IMG/VR virus record: IMGVR_UViG_3300037153_000047 | Span: 1-48,922 of that record | Reading direction: 5' to 3' (one strand) | Length of the DNA: 48,922 nucleotides | Origin: a virus | In this document: positions 8,546 to 17,012 of the stretch, piece by piece | How the letters are laid out: every line of letters starts with the position of its first letter | How positions within the stretch are numbered: position 1 is the stretch's first letter | Notes under the pieces: generated by a model | Told to the model about the DNA's origin: nothing | Database searches by the model: none | The model's input: the letters and a program-made list of their open reading frames with translations, nothing else | Position numbers and translations under genes: made by a program

Positions 8546-9115
8546 ATGGTGGCCCTCACGATCAGCGGCGATCAGATGATAAGACTCGAGAAAGCTGTCG
8601 GTCAGATCAAAGACGGCGTGCCGAAAGCGCTGGCCGCTGCGATAAACCGCACACTGAACAAGGGGCGGACAGAAGTGAAACGTGCAATCAGGCAGGACTA
8701 CTTGATTAAAGCGAAAGACATTCCTGCCAAGGTGCGCGGCGTTAATCCGACGCGACTATACAACGGGCAATTGTTCATCAAAGATACAATGCTCGACTTG
8801 AACAAGTTTCCGTTCAGACCACGAACGGTGCAGCGCCGGAAAAACAAAAAGATGTTGTTCGTCCAGGTGAAAACGACAGGCGGCAAACTGATGCCGCACG
8901 CATTCGTAGCGGCGATGCCGAGCGGATACGTCGGGCCATTCGAGCGGCGGGACAAACCGAGTCTGCCAATCGACAAGCTGATGGCGATTGCTACAGCGAT
9001 TATGGCGAGTCAACCACACGTGATGACAACGGTTCGCAAAGCCATGGACGAAACGTTGGACACAGCAATCGGGCAACAAATCAACAGGGCCATGGCGCGA
9101 GTGAACAAAAAATGA
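8546..9115 (+). CDS. Minor tail protein Z-like (GpZ family)
   Basis: This 189-aa protein has the start typical of the prophage minor tail protein Z family: a helix with VPKALAAAINRTLNKGRTEV, then KRAIRQDYLIKAKDI. Lambda gpZ acts in tail completion at the head-proximal end. The protein is basic. It overlaps the next small gene by 4 bp (ATGA). Confidence 0.75.
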   Translation: MVALTISGDQMIRLEKAVGQIKDGVPKALAAAINRTLNKGRTEVKRAIRQDYLIKAKDIPAKVRGVNPTRLYNGQLFIKDTMLDLNKFPFRPRTVQRRKNKKMLFVQVKTTGGKLMPHAFVAAMPSGYVGPFERRDKPSLPIDKLMAIATAIMASQPHVMTTVRKAMDETLDTAIGQQINRAMARVNKK

Positions 9116-9270
9116 GTGCACAAAAAATTCTGCTTGCGTTGGCGATCATTGCATTCGTCATCGGCGCGTTGCTTCCGGTAATCGCGCCAGCTGGATCGCC
9201 GAGGAACATCAACTGGCTGTGTCTCGGACTGGCGTTCGCTACGGGCGCGTGGTTCGTGACACTGCACTGA
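9112..9270 (+). CDS. Small two-helix membrane protein
   Basis: This 52-aa frame has two hydrophobic segments, LLALAIIAFVIGALLPVIA and WLCLGLAFATGAWFVTL, joined by a short polar loop. Its ATG overlaps the gpZ stop. The role is unknown. A membrane protein in the connector block is odd; a part in lysis or DNA entry is possible but unsupported. Confidence 0.65.
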   Translation: MSAQKILLALAIIAFVIGALLPVIAPAGSPRNINWLCLGLAFATGAWFVTLH

Positions 9271-9274
9271 ACGT

Positions 9275-9427
9275 ATGGGATTAATCCTGCTTATCATTTT
9301 GATCCTGCTACTGGTGGGCGCGGTTCCGCGCTGGCCTTACAGTCGGTCGTGGGGTTACGGGCCGAGCGGCATCCTGTTCGTTCTGTTAATCGTCATCATT
9401 ATCATGCTGCTGCTTGGACACCTCTGA
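9275..9427 (+). CDS. DUF3309-like small membrane protein
   Basis: This 50-aa protein has a hydrophobic helix, the motif AVPRWPYSRSWGYGPSG, then a second hydrophobic helix. This closely matches the short bacterial DUF3309 family, recognised by the PRWPYS..WGYGPSG signature; its function is not known. It follows the preceding membrane gene by 4 bases, so the two form a pair inside the virion operon. Confidence 0.75.
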   Translation: MGLILLIILILLLVGAVPRWPYSRSWGYGPSGILFVLLIVIIIMLLLGHL

Positions 9428-9430
9428 TCT

Positions 9431-10111
9431 ATGGGACTTCCTGCGCCAATCACAAATCCGGACTTGGGAGTTCGGACGCTGTCTGCTTTCGACCTCGAGA
9501 AAACTCTGGTGGCGTTTATCACGCAAATCTTCACGGACGCATACAGGCTGGACAATCCCAAACTTAACCTGGCGCAGCCGGACACCGTGCCGTTCGATCC
9601 GACTGGACGGGCGCAGACGTTGGAACAGAAGGTGCCGCCGCAAGTGGTCAGAGGGCGGGTGCCGCGAACGGTGACAGGCGAAATTGAAGTGGACAAATTG
9701 CCGGACGTTCCGGCGATCATTGTGCAGGCTGTGGCTGGCACAGTGGAAAAGGATCAGACCAACGTGACCGTGCGAATTTTGTTGAACGCTTACGACGAAA
9801 ATCCGGACTCTGGCGGCTACCAGGATTTGACGAACATGGTGGAAGCGCTCTCAATTGCGCTGACCAGCTACGGGCAGGGTGCAATCGACCACGCTTATCC
9901 GATCATTCTGCCGATTGAATGGCGACACATCGAGGCGCACACGTTTCCGCATTTCGTCGCGGAAATGACTACACACTGGCAATTACCGAGCGGACGGCCG
10001 ATGCCGGACTTGACAGAAGGAATGATTCCTGCGGAACAGATCGGGATTCGCACGCAGTTTAATGATTTTCCGGACAATCCGGAAGTCTATCACTTTCCGC
10101 CCATCGAATGA
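9431..10111 (+). CDS. Tail terminator or neck protein candidate
   Basis: This 226-aa protein lies between the gpZ homologue and the sheath, in the position of tail terminators and neck proteins. The segment VRILLNAYDENPDSGGYQDL followed by NMVEALSIALTSYGQGAID is a pattern I associate with phage tail-completion proteins, but the family is not certain. It overlaps the next gene by 4 bp. Confidence 0.5.
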   Translation: MGLPAPITNPDLGVRTLSAFDLEKTLVAFITQIFTDAYRLDNPKLNLAQPDTVPFDPTGRAQTLEQKVPPQVVRGRVPRTVTGEIEVDKLPDVPAIIVQAVAGTVEKDQTNVTVRILLNAYDENPDSGGYQDLTNMVEALSIALTSYGQGAIDHAYPIILPIEWRHIEAHTFPHFVAEMTTHWQLPSGRPMPDLTEGMIPAEQIGIRTQFNDFPDNPEVYHFPPIE

Positions 10112-10428
10112 AGAAATTAAAAGGACAACTAATTTACGTCGGGCCGATGTTTCCGCAGATCGGCTTGCAGCGCGGTTGCATTTTCCGGAACGGCGTGCAC
10201 AAAAATTTCTACAAGCTGTTCGAAGTTTGTCCGGCGTTCGCGGAACTGTTTGTGCCAGTGGCAAAATACGCCGCCATCCGTCGAGAACTTGCATTCGACA
10301 TCGGTCGGCAGATGTGCGGCACCACTGGCAAATACGTTACTTTCTATCGTGAAGTCGAAAGCTGGCTCGCAAAACGAGCGAAGAAAACAAACGAAACAAC
10401 AAACACAGGAGTAAAAATCCATGCCTAA
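10108..10428 (+). CDS. Hypothetical protein before tail sheath
   Basis: This 106-aa basic protein is not recognised. It overlaps the genes on both sides (4 bp and 8 bp), so it is translated with the neck and sheath genes. Its sequence (YVGPMFPQIGLQRGCIFRNG) suggests a small folded tail-assembly or connector protein. Confidence 0.6.
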   Translation: MKKLKGQLIYVGPMFPQIGLQRGCIFRNGVHKNFYKLFEVCPAFAELFVPVAKYAAIRRELAFDIGRQMCGTTGKYVTFYREVESWLAKRAKKTNETTNTGVKIHA

Positions 10429-11920
10429 TCTCGGACCTTTTCCACACGGCGTCAGCTGGGCTGACGTTCCTACAAGCGTAATCTCGCCAGTTCCGGCTTA
10501 CCCAGGAATCAACGTGGTTTTCGGGGCAGCGCCGCTGCATTTGACAAAGGACGGAAAAGATTTCGTCAATGTCCCACGCATTTACAACAGCTACGAGGAA
10601 GCGGTGGCCGAACTCGGTTACTCGGATGACTGGGACAAATACGATATCTGCGAGCACATGGATTCTGTGTTCGTGGAGTTCGGCGTTTATCCGGTCATCT
10701 ACGTGGCCTGCAACGATCCGGAAGCTGGCGCTGTGGCGATCACGCCGAAAACGGTGACGCTGGTCAATGGCCAAGTGGACACACAAGAGGAATTGATTGC
10801 GTGGACAATCGTGGTCAAAGATCAAGCGGGCGCGACGACTTACGAGGAAGGAAAAGACTACGTTTTGTCGCACTCGAAAACCAATACGACAATCATTACG
10901 CGATTGGCGACAGGGACGATTCCTGCGGACAATTCGCAACTGCAACTCTCAGGGTCAAATCCAAGCACAACGCCGATTACGTCGGACGACATTATCGGCG
11001 GCATCGACATTGACACTGGCAAGCGCACCGGACTGGAAGTGATCGAAGACGTTTTCCAAAAGACGGCGCGCGTGCCAGGTGTGATCGTTTGCCCGAAGTT
11101 TTCACGCGATCCGATGGTCGCTGCGGCAATGGAAGCGAAAGCGGAGAACATCAACGGTTGTTTTGCCTGCACATGCTTGGTCGACGTGGACGCTTCGGCG
11201 GTAACAAAGGCGCAGGACGTGAACGAGTGGAAAACGGTGAACAACATTGTTTTCCCTCGACAGCAATGCTTGTTCGGTCGTCCGGCACTGGTGGGAACAA
11301 GCGGGCGCAAGGTATTCAATTTCGCCAGCCAGCAAGGGCCACTGATGCAATGGACAGACACGTATCGCGGGAACGGCCTGCCGTATCATTCGCCATCGAA
11401 CAAAAACTTGCGCATGAACGCGCTGCTGTTGGATGATGGGAGCGAACTGCCGATGCATCTAATGGACGCCAACATGCTGAACAGTCAGGGTGTGGTGACG
11501 GCGCTAAACTGGATCGGCGGCTGGCGTTCGTGGGGCAACCGGACGGCTGCGTATCCGGCCAACTCGGACGTCAAAGACATGTTCATTCCGGTGCGCAGAA
11601 TGTTTGACTACATCGGAAACACAATCGTGCTGACCATCTGGCAGAAGGTTGACGAGCCTGGAAACCGCAGGCTGATCGACGCAATCGTAAACAGCTTGCA
11701 GCTGTGGCTGGACGGTCTGACCAACACGGAAGCGTTGCTCGGTGCGCGGGTGGAATTTCGTCACGACGAAAATCCGACCACGGAAATTCTGAACGGCCAC
11801 TACGTGTTTCACGTTTACATCGCTGTGCCGACACCTGCGGAGTGGCTCGATTTTCGGATCGAATACTGGATTCCCTACATTCAGCAATTGTGGCCGGCGG
11901 ACGACCAGCTGGAATCTTAA
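10421..11920 (+). CDS. Contractile tail sheath protein (P2 FI type)
   Basis: This 499-aa protein polymerises around the tube and contracts during infection. The N-terminus (HGVSWADVPTSVISPVPAYP) and the C-terminal EWLDFRIEYWIPYIQQL fit phage sheath proteins, as does the mid-region VFQKTARVPGVIVCPKFSRD. Its length is normal. ACAGGAG precedes the ATG. The tube gene follows, separated by dyad repeat copy 4. Confidence 0.9.
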   Translation: MPNLGPFPHGVSWADVPTSVISPVPAYPGINVVFGAAPLHLTKDGKDFVNVPRIYNSYEEAVAELGYSDDWDKYDICEHMDSVFVEFGVYPVIYVACNDPEAGAVAITPKTVTLVNGQVDTQEELIAWTIVVKDQAGATTYEEGKDYVLSHSKTNTTIITRLATGTIPADNSQLQLSGSNPSTTPITSDDIIGGIDIDTGKRTGLEVIEDVFQKTARVPGVIVCPKFSRDPMVAAAMEAKAENINGCFACTCLVDVDASAVTKAQDVNEWKTVNNIVFPRQQCLFGRPALVGTSGRKVFNFASQQGPLMQWTDTYRGNGLPYHSPSNKNLRMNALLLDDGSELPMHLMDANMLNSQGVVTALNWIGGWRSWGNRTAAYPANSDVKDMFIPVRRMFDYIGNTIVLTIWQKVDEPGNRRLIDAIVNSLQLWLDGLTNTEALLGARVEFRHDENPTTEILNGHYVFHVYIAVPTPAEWLDFRIEYWIPYIQQLWPADDQLES

Positions 11921-11926
11921 CAACGG

Positions 11927-11952
11927 AAGGTTAACTAAAATTAGTCAAAGCT
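11927..11952 (+). repeat. 28-bp dyad repeat, copy 4
   Basis: This copy has two changes: AAGGTTAACTAAA on the left and a right end AGTCAAAGCT followed by AA. It lies between the sheath and tube genes. Unlike other left-arm copies, it is followed by a good Shine-Dalgarno (GGAGG) 20 bases before the next ATG end. Confidence 0.85.
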
Positions 11953-11972
11953 AAAACGGAGGCGAAAACAAA

Positions 11973-12500
11973 ATGCAAATTCCAAATCACGTAGCGAACT
12001 ACTCGATCTTCAAAGACGGTCGTCGGCTGATCGGACTGGCCGATGTGACTCTGGCCAACATGCAGAACTTGAACGACACGCTGAAAGGGTCGGGCATCTT
12101 CGGTGAAATCGAAATGCCTGTGCAGGCGCACTTCCAGTCGATGACGGTGACGCTTAACTGGCTGACAGTCGTGGACGACGCGCTGCTGGCGTCGATACAG
12201 GACGGCGCACAGCTGGACGCGTGGGCGGCGCATCAATTGCACGACAGTGGAACGAACAGGATCATTCACAACGGCTGGCGTTATGTGATGGGAACCGCGC
12301 CGAAAAGTTTTAATCTCGGCAAACTCGAGGTCGGAGCGAAGGGCGAAGCGGTGTCGGAATACGAACTGATTTCGGTTCGCATCTTCCGCAACGACCGCAT
12401 CGTGGCGGAGATCGACAAGGAAAACGCCATCTGCCGCTGGTGGAACGGCGTGCAACTTGTGGACAGTGCTGCGCGCATCCGGCAACTAATTGGTTTGTAA
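11973..12500 (+). CDS. Tail tube protein (P2 FII type)
   Basis: This 175-aa protein would form the inner tail tube. The opening IPNHVANYSIFKDGRRLIGL and the GIFGEIEMPVQAHFQSM stretch are typical of FII tube proteins, and size and position directly after the sheath agree. GGAGG precedes the start. Confidence 0.9.
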   Translation: MQIPNHVANYSIFKDGRRLIGLADVTLANMQNLNDTLKGSGIFGEIEMPVQAHFQSMTVTLNWLTVVDDALLASIQDGAQLDAWAAHQLHDSGTNRIIHNGWRYVMGTAPKSFNLGKLEVGAKGEAVSEYELISVRIFRNDRIVAEIDKENAICRWWNGVQLVDSAARIRQLIGL

Positions 12501-12532
12501 AGTCCTAATCCTTCGGCGTATGGTCTCGGACT

Positions 12533-12961
12533 ATGCAAACCAACGACCAAACAGAAACAGAAGTCGCCGAGACTAATCGTCTTGCGGGAAACACAGAGCA
12601 CGAAGCCAAAGAGTTCCGAGAAATCGCAGTCGAATCGCCACAGCCTCCGTGGCATTTGAAGATCGAGCCTCCGGTCGAGTTCGACGGCGAGAAATACAAG
12701 GAACTTGTTTTCGACTTCGATGCGATGATCGGCAAAGATTTTGTGCGAGCGGAGCGCACGTTCACTCGCATCTACAAGCCGGACAAGAACGAAACCGCCG
12801 TGCTGCCGGAAATGAAACACGAATATCAGTGCGTCTTGGCAGCGCAAGTGGCGGACGTTCCAATCGGTGTAATCTATAAACTTCCTCGGCGGTATTACAT
12901 TCCGCTGCGGCTACAAGTTTTAAAAGCCTGTGGCAGCTCGCCGGACGAGGACAAAGCGTAA
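12533..12961 (+). CDS. Tail assembly chaperone, zero-frame product (P2 E type)
   Basis: This 142-aa protein precedes the tape measure, where P2 carries gpE. The middle (FDGEKYKELVFDFDAMIGKDF) matches the tail-chaperone pattern. In P2 and many other phages a second product arises by -1 frameshift near the end; a suitable slip site is present here at 12919-12925. Both products would coat the tape-measure protein during tail growth. Confidence 0.8.
   Translation: MQTNDQTETEVAETNRLAGNTEHEAKEFREIAVESPQPPWHLKIEPPVEFDGEKYKELVFDFDAMIGKDFVRAERTFTRIYKPDKNETAVLPEMKHEYQCVLAAQVADVPIGVIYKLPRRYYIPLRLQVLKACGSSPDEDKA
12919..12925 (+). promoter_or_regulatory. Programmed -1 frameshift site T TTA AAA
   Basis: In the zero frame the codons are TTA (12920-12922) and AAA (12923-12925), preceded by T. 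This is the canonical X XXY YYZ heptamer. A slip by one base re-pairs as TTT AAA and continues in a frame open to 13119. No downstream structure was calculated. Confidence 0.8.
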
Positions 12962-13119
12962 CCGCGCTCCTACGCTCGATCACGATGCGTTTGGCGCGAG
13001 CCGGATGCGGCGGCGTCGACTACTGGATGGGGCTGCCTATCGACGAACTCTCGCGGTGCTTGCTGGAACTGGTCGAACAGCTGAAAGCCGAAGCCGATGC
13101 CGAACAGAATGTGAGGTGA
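12925..13119 (+). CDS. Frameshifted C-terminal extension of tail chaperone (E' type)
   Basis: After the slip, 64 more codons are read, giving a 195-aa fusion (131 zero-frame plus 64). The extension includes RLARAGCGGVDYWMGLPIDE, which has the short W..LP.DEL pattern seen in E'-type chaperones. The frame is open well upstream of its only ATG (12985) and that ATG has no clear Shine-Dalgarno, which favours frameshifting over a separate gene. Confidence 0.75.
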   Translation, partial: SLWQLAGRGQSVTALLRSITMRLARAGCGGVDYWMGLPIDELSRCLLELVEQLKAEADAEQNVR

Positions 13120-13128
13120 AAATATAAA

Positions 13129-15342
13129 ATGGCTGCTGCTGGTCACCGAGAGTTTGAATGGATCATATCGGTCGGCGCGAAGTTACAGGCGAACTTTCGC
13201 GGCGTGATGCAGGCGGCTACAAATCGCCTCGCCAAACTGAAATCGACTGCGCTGTCGATGGGAAAAACCATCGGCTTGTCGCTTGTCGGAGGGATTGCAG
13301 GCGCGTTCGCCGGATTCGCAATCGCCGACATTTTCAAGTCGATCTTCGGCGGGGCGATAGAACAGGCAGTCGAAGCGCGGCACCGCACACGCGAACTAGG
13401 TGCCGCGCTGATGAAAAACATCGAGATCGCCAAAGGCGGTGAAGTGATGGCCATGCGCCAGCTGGATTTGATCTACAGACAAGTCGACGCGCTCAAAGAA
13501 CAGGGCGTGATTTCCGAGGACATGTATAAGCAGACCGCCGTGACGCTCGCGGAAATCGGCGTGCCGACACAGCAAATCATCGACTCATTGGAACCAATGG
13601 GCGATTTGATTGCGCAGCTCAAAGGGGTCAAAGCGAGCGAGGGCGATTTCGTCGAACTGTCAAACGCTATGGGTCGCGCAATTAACACGGGGCAACTGCG
13701 GCCACTGCGACAATACATCAAAGATTTGACCACGGCAGACCAGATTCAATTCAAAGCGCTGGCGACGCGGGATGAACAATGGAAATTCCTTATCGACAAA
13801 ATGAAATACGCTCGCGGCGCGAACATCCGCGAGGGCAAGACCGAGGAAGGAACAGCGAAGCGGTTGCAGAACAGAATGCAACAACTGCGCGAGGAAATCG
13901 GTTACAAGCTATTGCCGATACAGGCAAAGATGGCGGAACTCTGGATGAAAATTTTGTCGGGGCCGATCCAGCCAGCGATTCTGCGGACACTGGACGCAAT
14001 CGGCAAAGCTTTCGACTGGGTGGTCGACCTGCTTTACGAATGCAACAAAGCGGCTGGCGAAGGCGAAGGCGGACTCTTGAGCACGCTTGCGAACCTTGGA
14101 AAGACCATCGGCGAATTGGTTGCGTCACTCTGGAATTTGGGCGCGGCGCTGCTCGGGTTCGACACCAAAGATTCCGTGTCGGCAGTCGATCTTTTGAAGG
14201 GCGCAATCAAGCTGCTGAACTGGGAACTGAAAAACGAAATCTGGATTTTGCAAAAGGTTGTCTGGCTGCTGAAACAAATGCGTGCTGTGATTCCGAGTCC
14301 GCAAGACCTTAATCCGTTAAAGCCTTCCAACTGGTTGAAGCCGACTCCAATGGCGCGTGGACTGTGGAAAGGAATGGGAAGTCTGTTCGGCGGCGCGTGG
14401 AACGCTATCGGTCAAATCGGTGGCGGCGGTGGCGGCGGCGGTGGCGGCGGTCTGCCAGCTGGCGCGGGTGCTGGCGGCGCGACATACACGCCGACTGCGG
14501 CACAGGTGGCCGGAACTGCGGACTTGAATCTCGCTGCGCAACGTGCGGCGCTGGCAAACGAATTGAAGGATCCTGCGGTCGCGGCGCGGTTTTATTCCAA
14601 CATGCAGACAGAAGTCGGTGCGGGCAATCCTGCTCGGGCACAGGCTTACATGGAAACGGTTTTCAACCGTGCGCTGGCTCGCAACAAATCGCTAATGGCG
14701 ACAATCTCTGACACTGGCTATTATCCGGCGGTCAGTCTGCAAAACCAAAACGTCAGCAAAAAGAACATTGAAGCTTACAACGCGCTGCTGGATCAAGTCG
14801 TCGCGGGCAGCAACATTTCTGATTACGCCACAGGAAACGAGAGCGGCAACGTTCACTCCGGCGGTGCGCACGTTAGTTTCGCTTCGGGCGGTGAACGGTT
14901 TGTGCATGAAAATGCCGACGTTGCTTGGATTCGTCGGCAGAAACGACTTGCGGAACAAACGCCAGCGGTCGCGGCTGGTGGCGGTGCGCCTTACTACCTC
15001 GCAGCGGCTCGCGGGATGCAGCTCGGCGGCGTGGTCAGCGGATTGACCAGCGCAATCCTCGGCGAGCGCGGGCCGGAGGCTGTCATTCCGTTGGGCGGCG
15101 GTCGCCGCGCGACTGGACTTCTGGATTTCGCGTCACGCGCTCTTGGCTTTGGCGGGATCGGCGGCGGAACTCGCAACCATTTAAATTTCATGCCGAACAT
15201 TACGATCCACGGCAACGCTGGCGAAATGGAACAGCGGGCCATGGACTCGCGGCTGCGCGATTTGGCGCGGGACTTTATCAACCAATTTGTTCGTGCGCAG
15301 ACACAGGAACGGCGACTAAGCTTCGACTCGGGTTATGGCTAA
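13129..15342 (+). CDS. Tail tape measure protein with possible wall-hydrolase segment
   Basis: This 737-aa protein sets tail length. The N-terminus has a hydrophobic segment (GLSLVGGIAGAFAGFAIADI), the middle is helical, and the C-terminus has the motif GERGPEAVIPLGGG found in many tape measures. A run of glycines at about 430-440 links to a segment near 485-600 (FYSNMQTEVGAGNPARAQAY, METVFNRALARNK, YYPAVSLQ). The order of acidic residue, NRA and YYP resembles SleB-like or transglycosylase-like muralytic domains, so this part may locally open the cell wall. That assignment is tentative. It overlaps the X gene by 8 bp. Confidence 0.85.
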   Translation: MAAAGHREFEWIISVGAKLQANFRGVMQAATNRLAKLKSTALSMGKTIGLSLVGGIAGAFAGFAIADIFKSIFGGAIEQAVEARHRTRELGAALMKNIEIAKGGEVMAMRQLDLIYRQVDALKEQGVISEDMYKQTAVTLAEIGVPTQQIIDSLEPMGDLIAQLKGVKASEGDFVELSNAMGRAINTGQLRPLRQYIKDLTTADQIQFKALATRDEQWKFLIDKMKYARGANIREGKTEEGTAKRLQNRMQQLREEIGYKLLPIQAKMAELWMKILSGPIQPAILRTLDAIGKAFDWVVDLLYECNKAAGEGEGGLLSTLANLGKTIGELVASLWNLGAALLGFDTKDSVSAVDLLKGAIKLLNWELKNEIWILQKVVWLLKQMRAVIPSPQDLNPLKPSNWLKPTPMARGLWKGMGSLFGGAWNAIGQIGGGGGGGGGGGLPAGAGAGGATYTPTAAQVAGTADLNLAAQRAALANELKDPAVAARFYSNMQTEVGAGNPARAQAYMETVFNRALARNKSLMATISDTGYYPAVSLQNQNVSKKNIEAYNALLDQVVAGSNISDYATGNESGNVHSGGAHVSFASGGERFVHENADVAWIRRQKRLAEQTPAVAAGGGAPYYLAAARGMQLGGVVSGLTSAILGERGPEAVIPLGGGRRATGLLDFASRALGFGGIGGGTRNHLNFMPNITIHGNAGEMEQRAMDSRLRDLARDFINQFVRAQTQERRLSFDSGYG

Positions 15343-15661
15343 CATCGACATTCCAACTCCTGGTGGGATTCCGGACTTTGTTCCGGTGCCGATGCTATCG
15401 GTCGCGCCATTGCCGGTTGCTAAGACGGGACGCATCTACGTCACGACACAAGGCGACTGGTGGGATTTGATTGCGCTGCGGGTCTACGGAATGAAACGCG
15501 GCGACGACCATCTTATGCACAAGCTGATCGAAGCGAATTACGTGCTGCGCGACATTTCAAACTTTCCGGCGGGCGTGGCTGTGATGGTGCCGGACGTTCC
15601 GGTGCGGACGGAAATTCCGCTTGTGCCGTGGAAATCGGCTTACATCGGGACTTCGCCATGA
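15335..15661 (+). CDS. Tail protein X, LysM-like
   Basis: This 108-aa protein carries one LysM-type domain: YVTTQGDWWDLIALRVYG, LIEANYVLRDISNFPAG, VMVPDV. That is the hallmark of the P2 gpX tail protein, a small hub or tape-measure-associated component. It overlaps the tape measure and is followed by an intergenic repeat. Confidence 0.88.
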   Translation: MANIDIPTPGGIPDFVPVPMLSVAPLPVAKTGRIYVTTQGDWWDLIALRVYGMKRGDDHLMHKLIEANYVLRDISNFPAGVAVMVPDVPVRTEIPLVPWKSAYIGTSP

Positions 15662-15790
15662 AACGCGCTAGGATCGTTTTAAATTGGTTTTGTGTGTGTC
15701 GGTGCAGTGGTGCATCAGGTCAGGGTGACAAAACGATTCTAGGACAATCGTGGCGCGATTGTGGCGGGTTCTGGAATCGGCTTCGTTGTC
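15662..15790 (+). repeat. Large intergenic repeat, copy A
   Basis: This non-coding gap holds CTAGG boxes at 15668-15672 and 15739-15743, 71 bp apart. Between them are a T/G-rich stretch, then GTCGGTGCAGTGGTGCATCA and AAAACGATTCTAGG; a G-rich tail (TGGCGGGTTCTGGAATCGGC) follows. Three related copies lie at 29490, 34550 and 46728. The repeat is why I reject the longer start at 15750 for the next gene. Confidence 0.75.
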
Positions 15791-15815
15791 TGTTTTGGAT
15801 TCGGAGGAATCTAAA

Positions 15816-17009
15816 ATGATTACACAAGTCCGCGCTGCGCGTCCGGCGATCATTCTCGGTGGAAAAGATTATTACAGTCAGCTTGCGCCGTATCTTTTGA
15901 ACTTGATTTATCAGGACAATTGCGACGGCGAGAAGGCGGACGACTTGCAATTCCAGCTGGCCGACCGCGACCGCAAATTCATCAACGAATGGATGCCGGA
16001 CTTGGGAACAACGCTGGACGTTCAGATCATCGCGGAACGCTGGTTCGCGCCGAACGCTTCGCCGCTGATTCTGGACTGCGGCTCGTTCTGGATTGACGAA
16101 GTGGAGTTCGATCTTCCGCAGCATACGGTATCGGTGAAAGCGTGCAGCTTGCCGACGACCGCACACTTGAAAGTGAACAACGAGGCGCGGCACTGGGAAC
16201 AGACTGACTTGCTTAAAATCGTGACGCAAATCTCGCAGGAAAACGGTCTGGACGCGCCGATATGGGAAAGCAAATATCTGCCGCAATACGCGAACGTGGA
16301 ACAGAACAACGAGAGCGCTTTGTCGTTCATCAAAAAACGGGCACAGGAAGCGAAGCTGGCAATCAAAGTCCATCGCAACCGGATCGTGGTATTCGACGAG
16401 GAAGATTACGAGGCGAAACTACAGGACTTCGAAGTGATCTACGGCCAAGCGGCTGCGGCTGGCGGCAAAAGTTTTCGCATGGAAGCGGCGCAGTTCATGG
16501 TCAAAAACATGGACACGCAACACATGGCGACGGTGTCGCACTTGAATCCGGACACAGGGAAAAATACGCAGGGAGTTTTCACAGGCGAAGGAACAACGGG
16601 GCAGACTTCTCCGTCGCGCTCGAGTTTGCTCGGCGGCGGCCAGACCAACTGGAAACAGCACGTGCCGATGAATCCGGAACAGGGCGAGAACGGCGACGGG
16701 GAAGGCGAGAACGGCGACGGGGAAGGCGAACTGGTGCTGCTGACGGAAGGCGGCGTGTCGGCTTGGAACGACAACACACCTGGTGGAATGCGCAAAGCGA
16801 AAGCGGTGGTGCGCGACGCCAACAAAGATCGTGTGCGCGGCATCATCAAGATGGGTCTCGGCAATCCGCTGGTCGCAGCGGGATCGACTTGCAACGTGGT
16901 CGGCTGCGGACAGTTCGACGGCAAATGGTTCGTGGAAAGCGTGCAACACGAGCTGGCGGAAATGTATAACACCACGCTAAACGTGCGACGCTGCTTGACT
17001 GGCTACTGA
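15816..17009 (+). CDS. Baseplate hub / late control protein D (P2 GpD)
   Basis: This 397-aa protein is the hub partner of the spike, related to T4 gp27. I chose the start at 15816 because GGAGG lies 8 bases upstream; an upstream in-frame ATG at 15750 is inside repeat A. Family features are MITQVRAARPAIILGG, the LQFQLADRDRKFINEWMPDLG segment in two parts, and LSFIKKRAQEAKLAIKVHRN. Near residue 290 there is a tandem repeat of EGENGDG. The end (MYNTTLNVRRCLTGY) is typical. Confidence 0.9.
   Translation: MITQVRAARPAIILGGKDYYSQLAPYLLNLIYQDNCDGEKADDLQFQLADRDRKFINEWMPDLGTTLDVQIIAERWFAPNASPLILDCGSFWIDEVEFDLPQHTVSVKACSLPTTAHLKVNNEARHWEQTDLLKIVTQISQENGLDAPIWESKYLPQYANVEQNNESALSFIKKRAQEAKLAIKVHRNRIVVFDEEDYEAKLQDFEVIYGQAAAAGGKSFRMEAAQFMVKNMDTQHMATVSHLNPDTGKNTQGVFTGEGTTGQTSPSRSSLLGGGQTNWKQHVPMNPEQGENGDGEGENGDGEGELVLLTEGGVSAWNDNTPGGMRKAKAVVRDANKDRVRGIIKMGLGNPLVAAGSTCNVVGCGQFDGKWFVESVQHELAEMYNTTLNVRRCLTGY
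16683..16724 (+). repeat. Two 21-bp tandem repeats inside gene D
   Basis: Two identical 21-bp units follow each other, with a further partial unit after them. They encode EGENGDG twice in an acidic linker. They preserve frame, so copy number could vary without breaking the protein. Confidence 0.85.
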
Positions 17010-17012
17010 ACT

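Noticed and set aside
15750-15815. Longer start for gene D
   Set aside because: The added residues lie in large repeat A and have no ribosome site. GGAGG directly precedes the ATG at 15816, which gives a normal GpD start.
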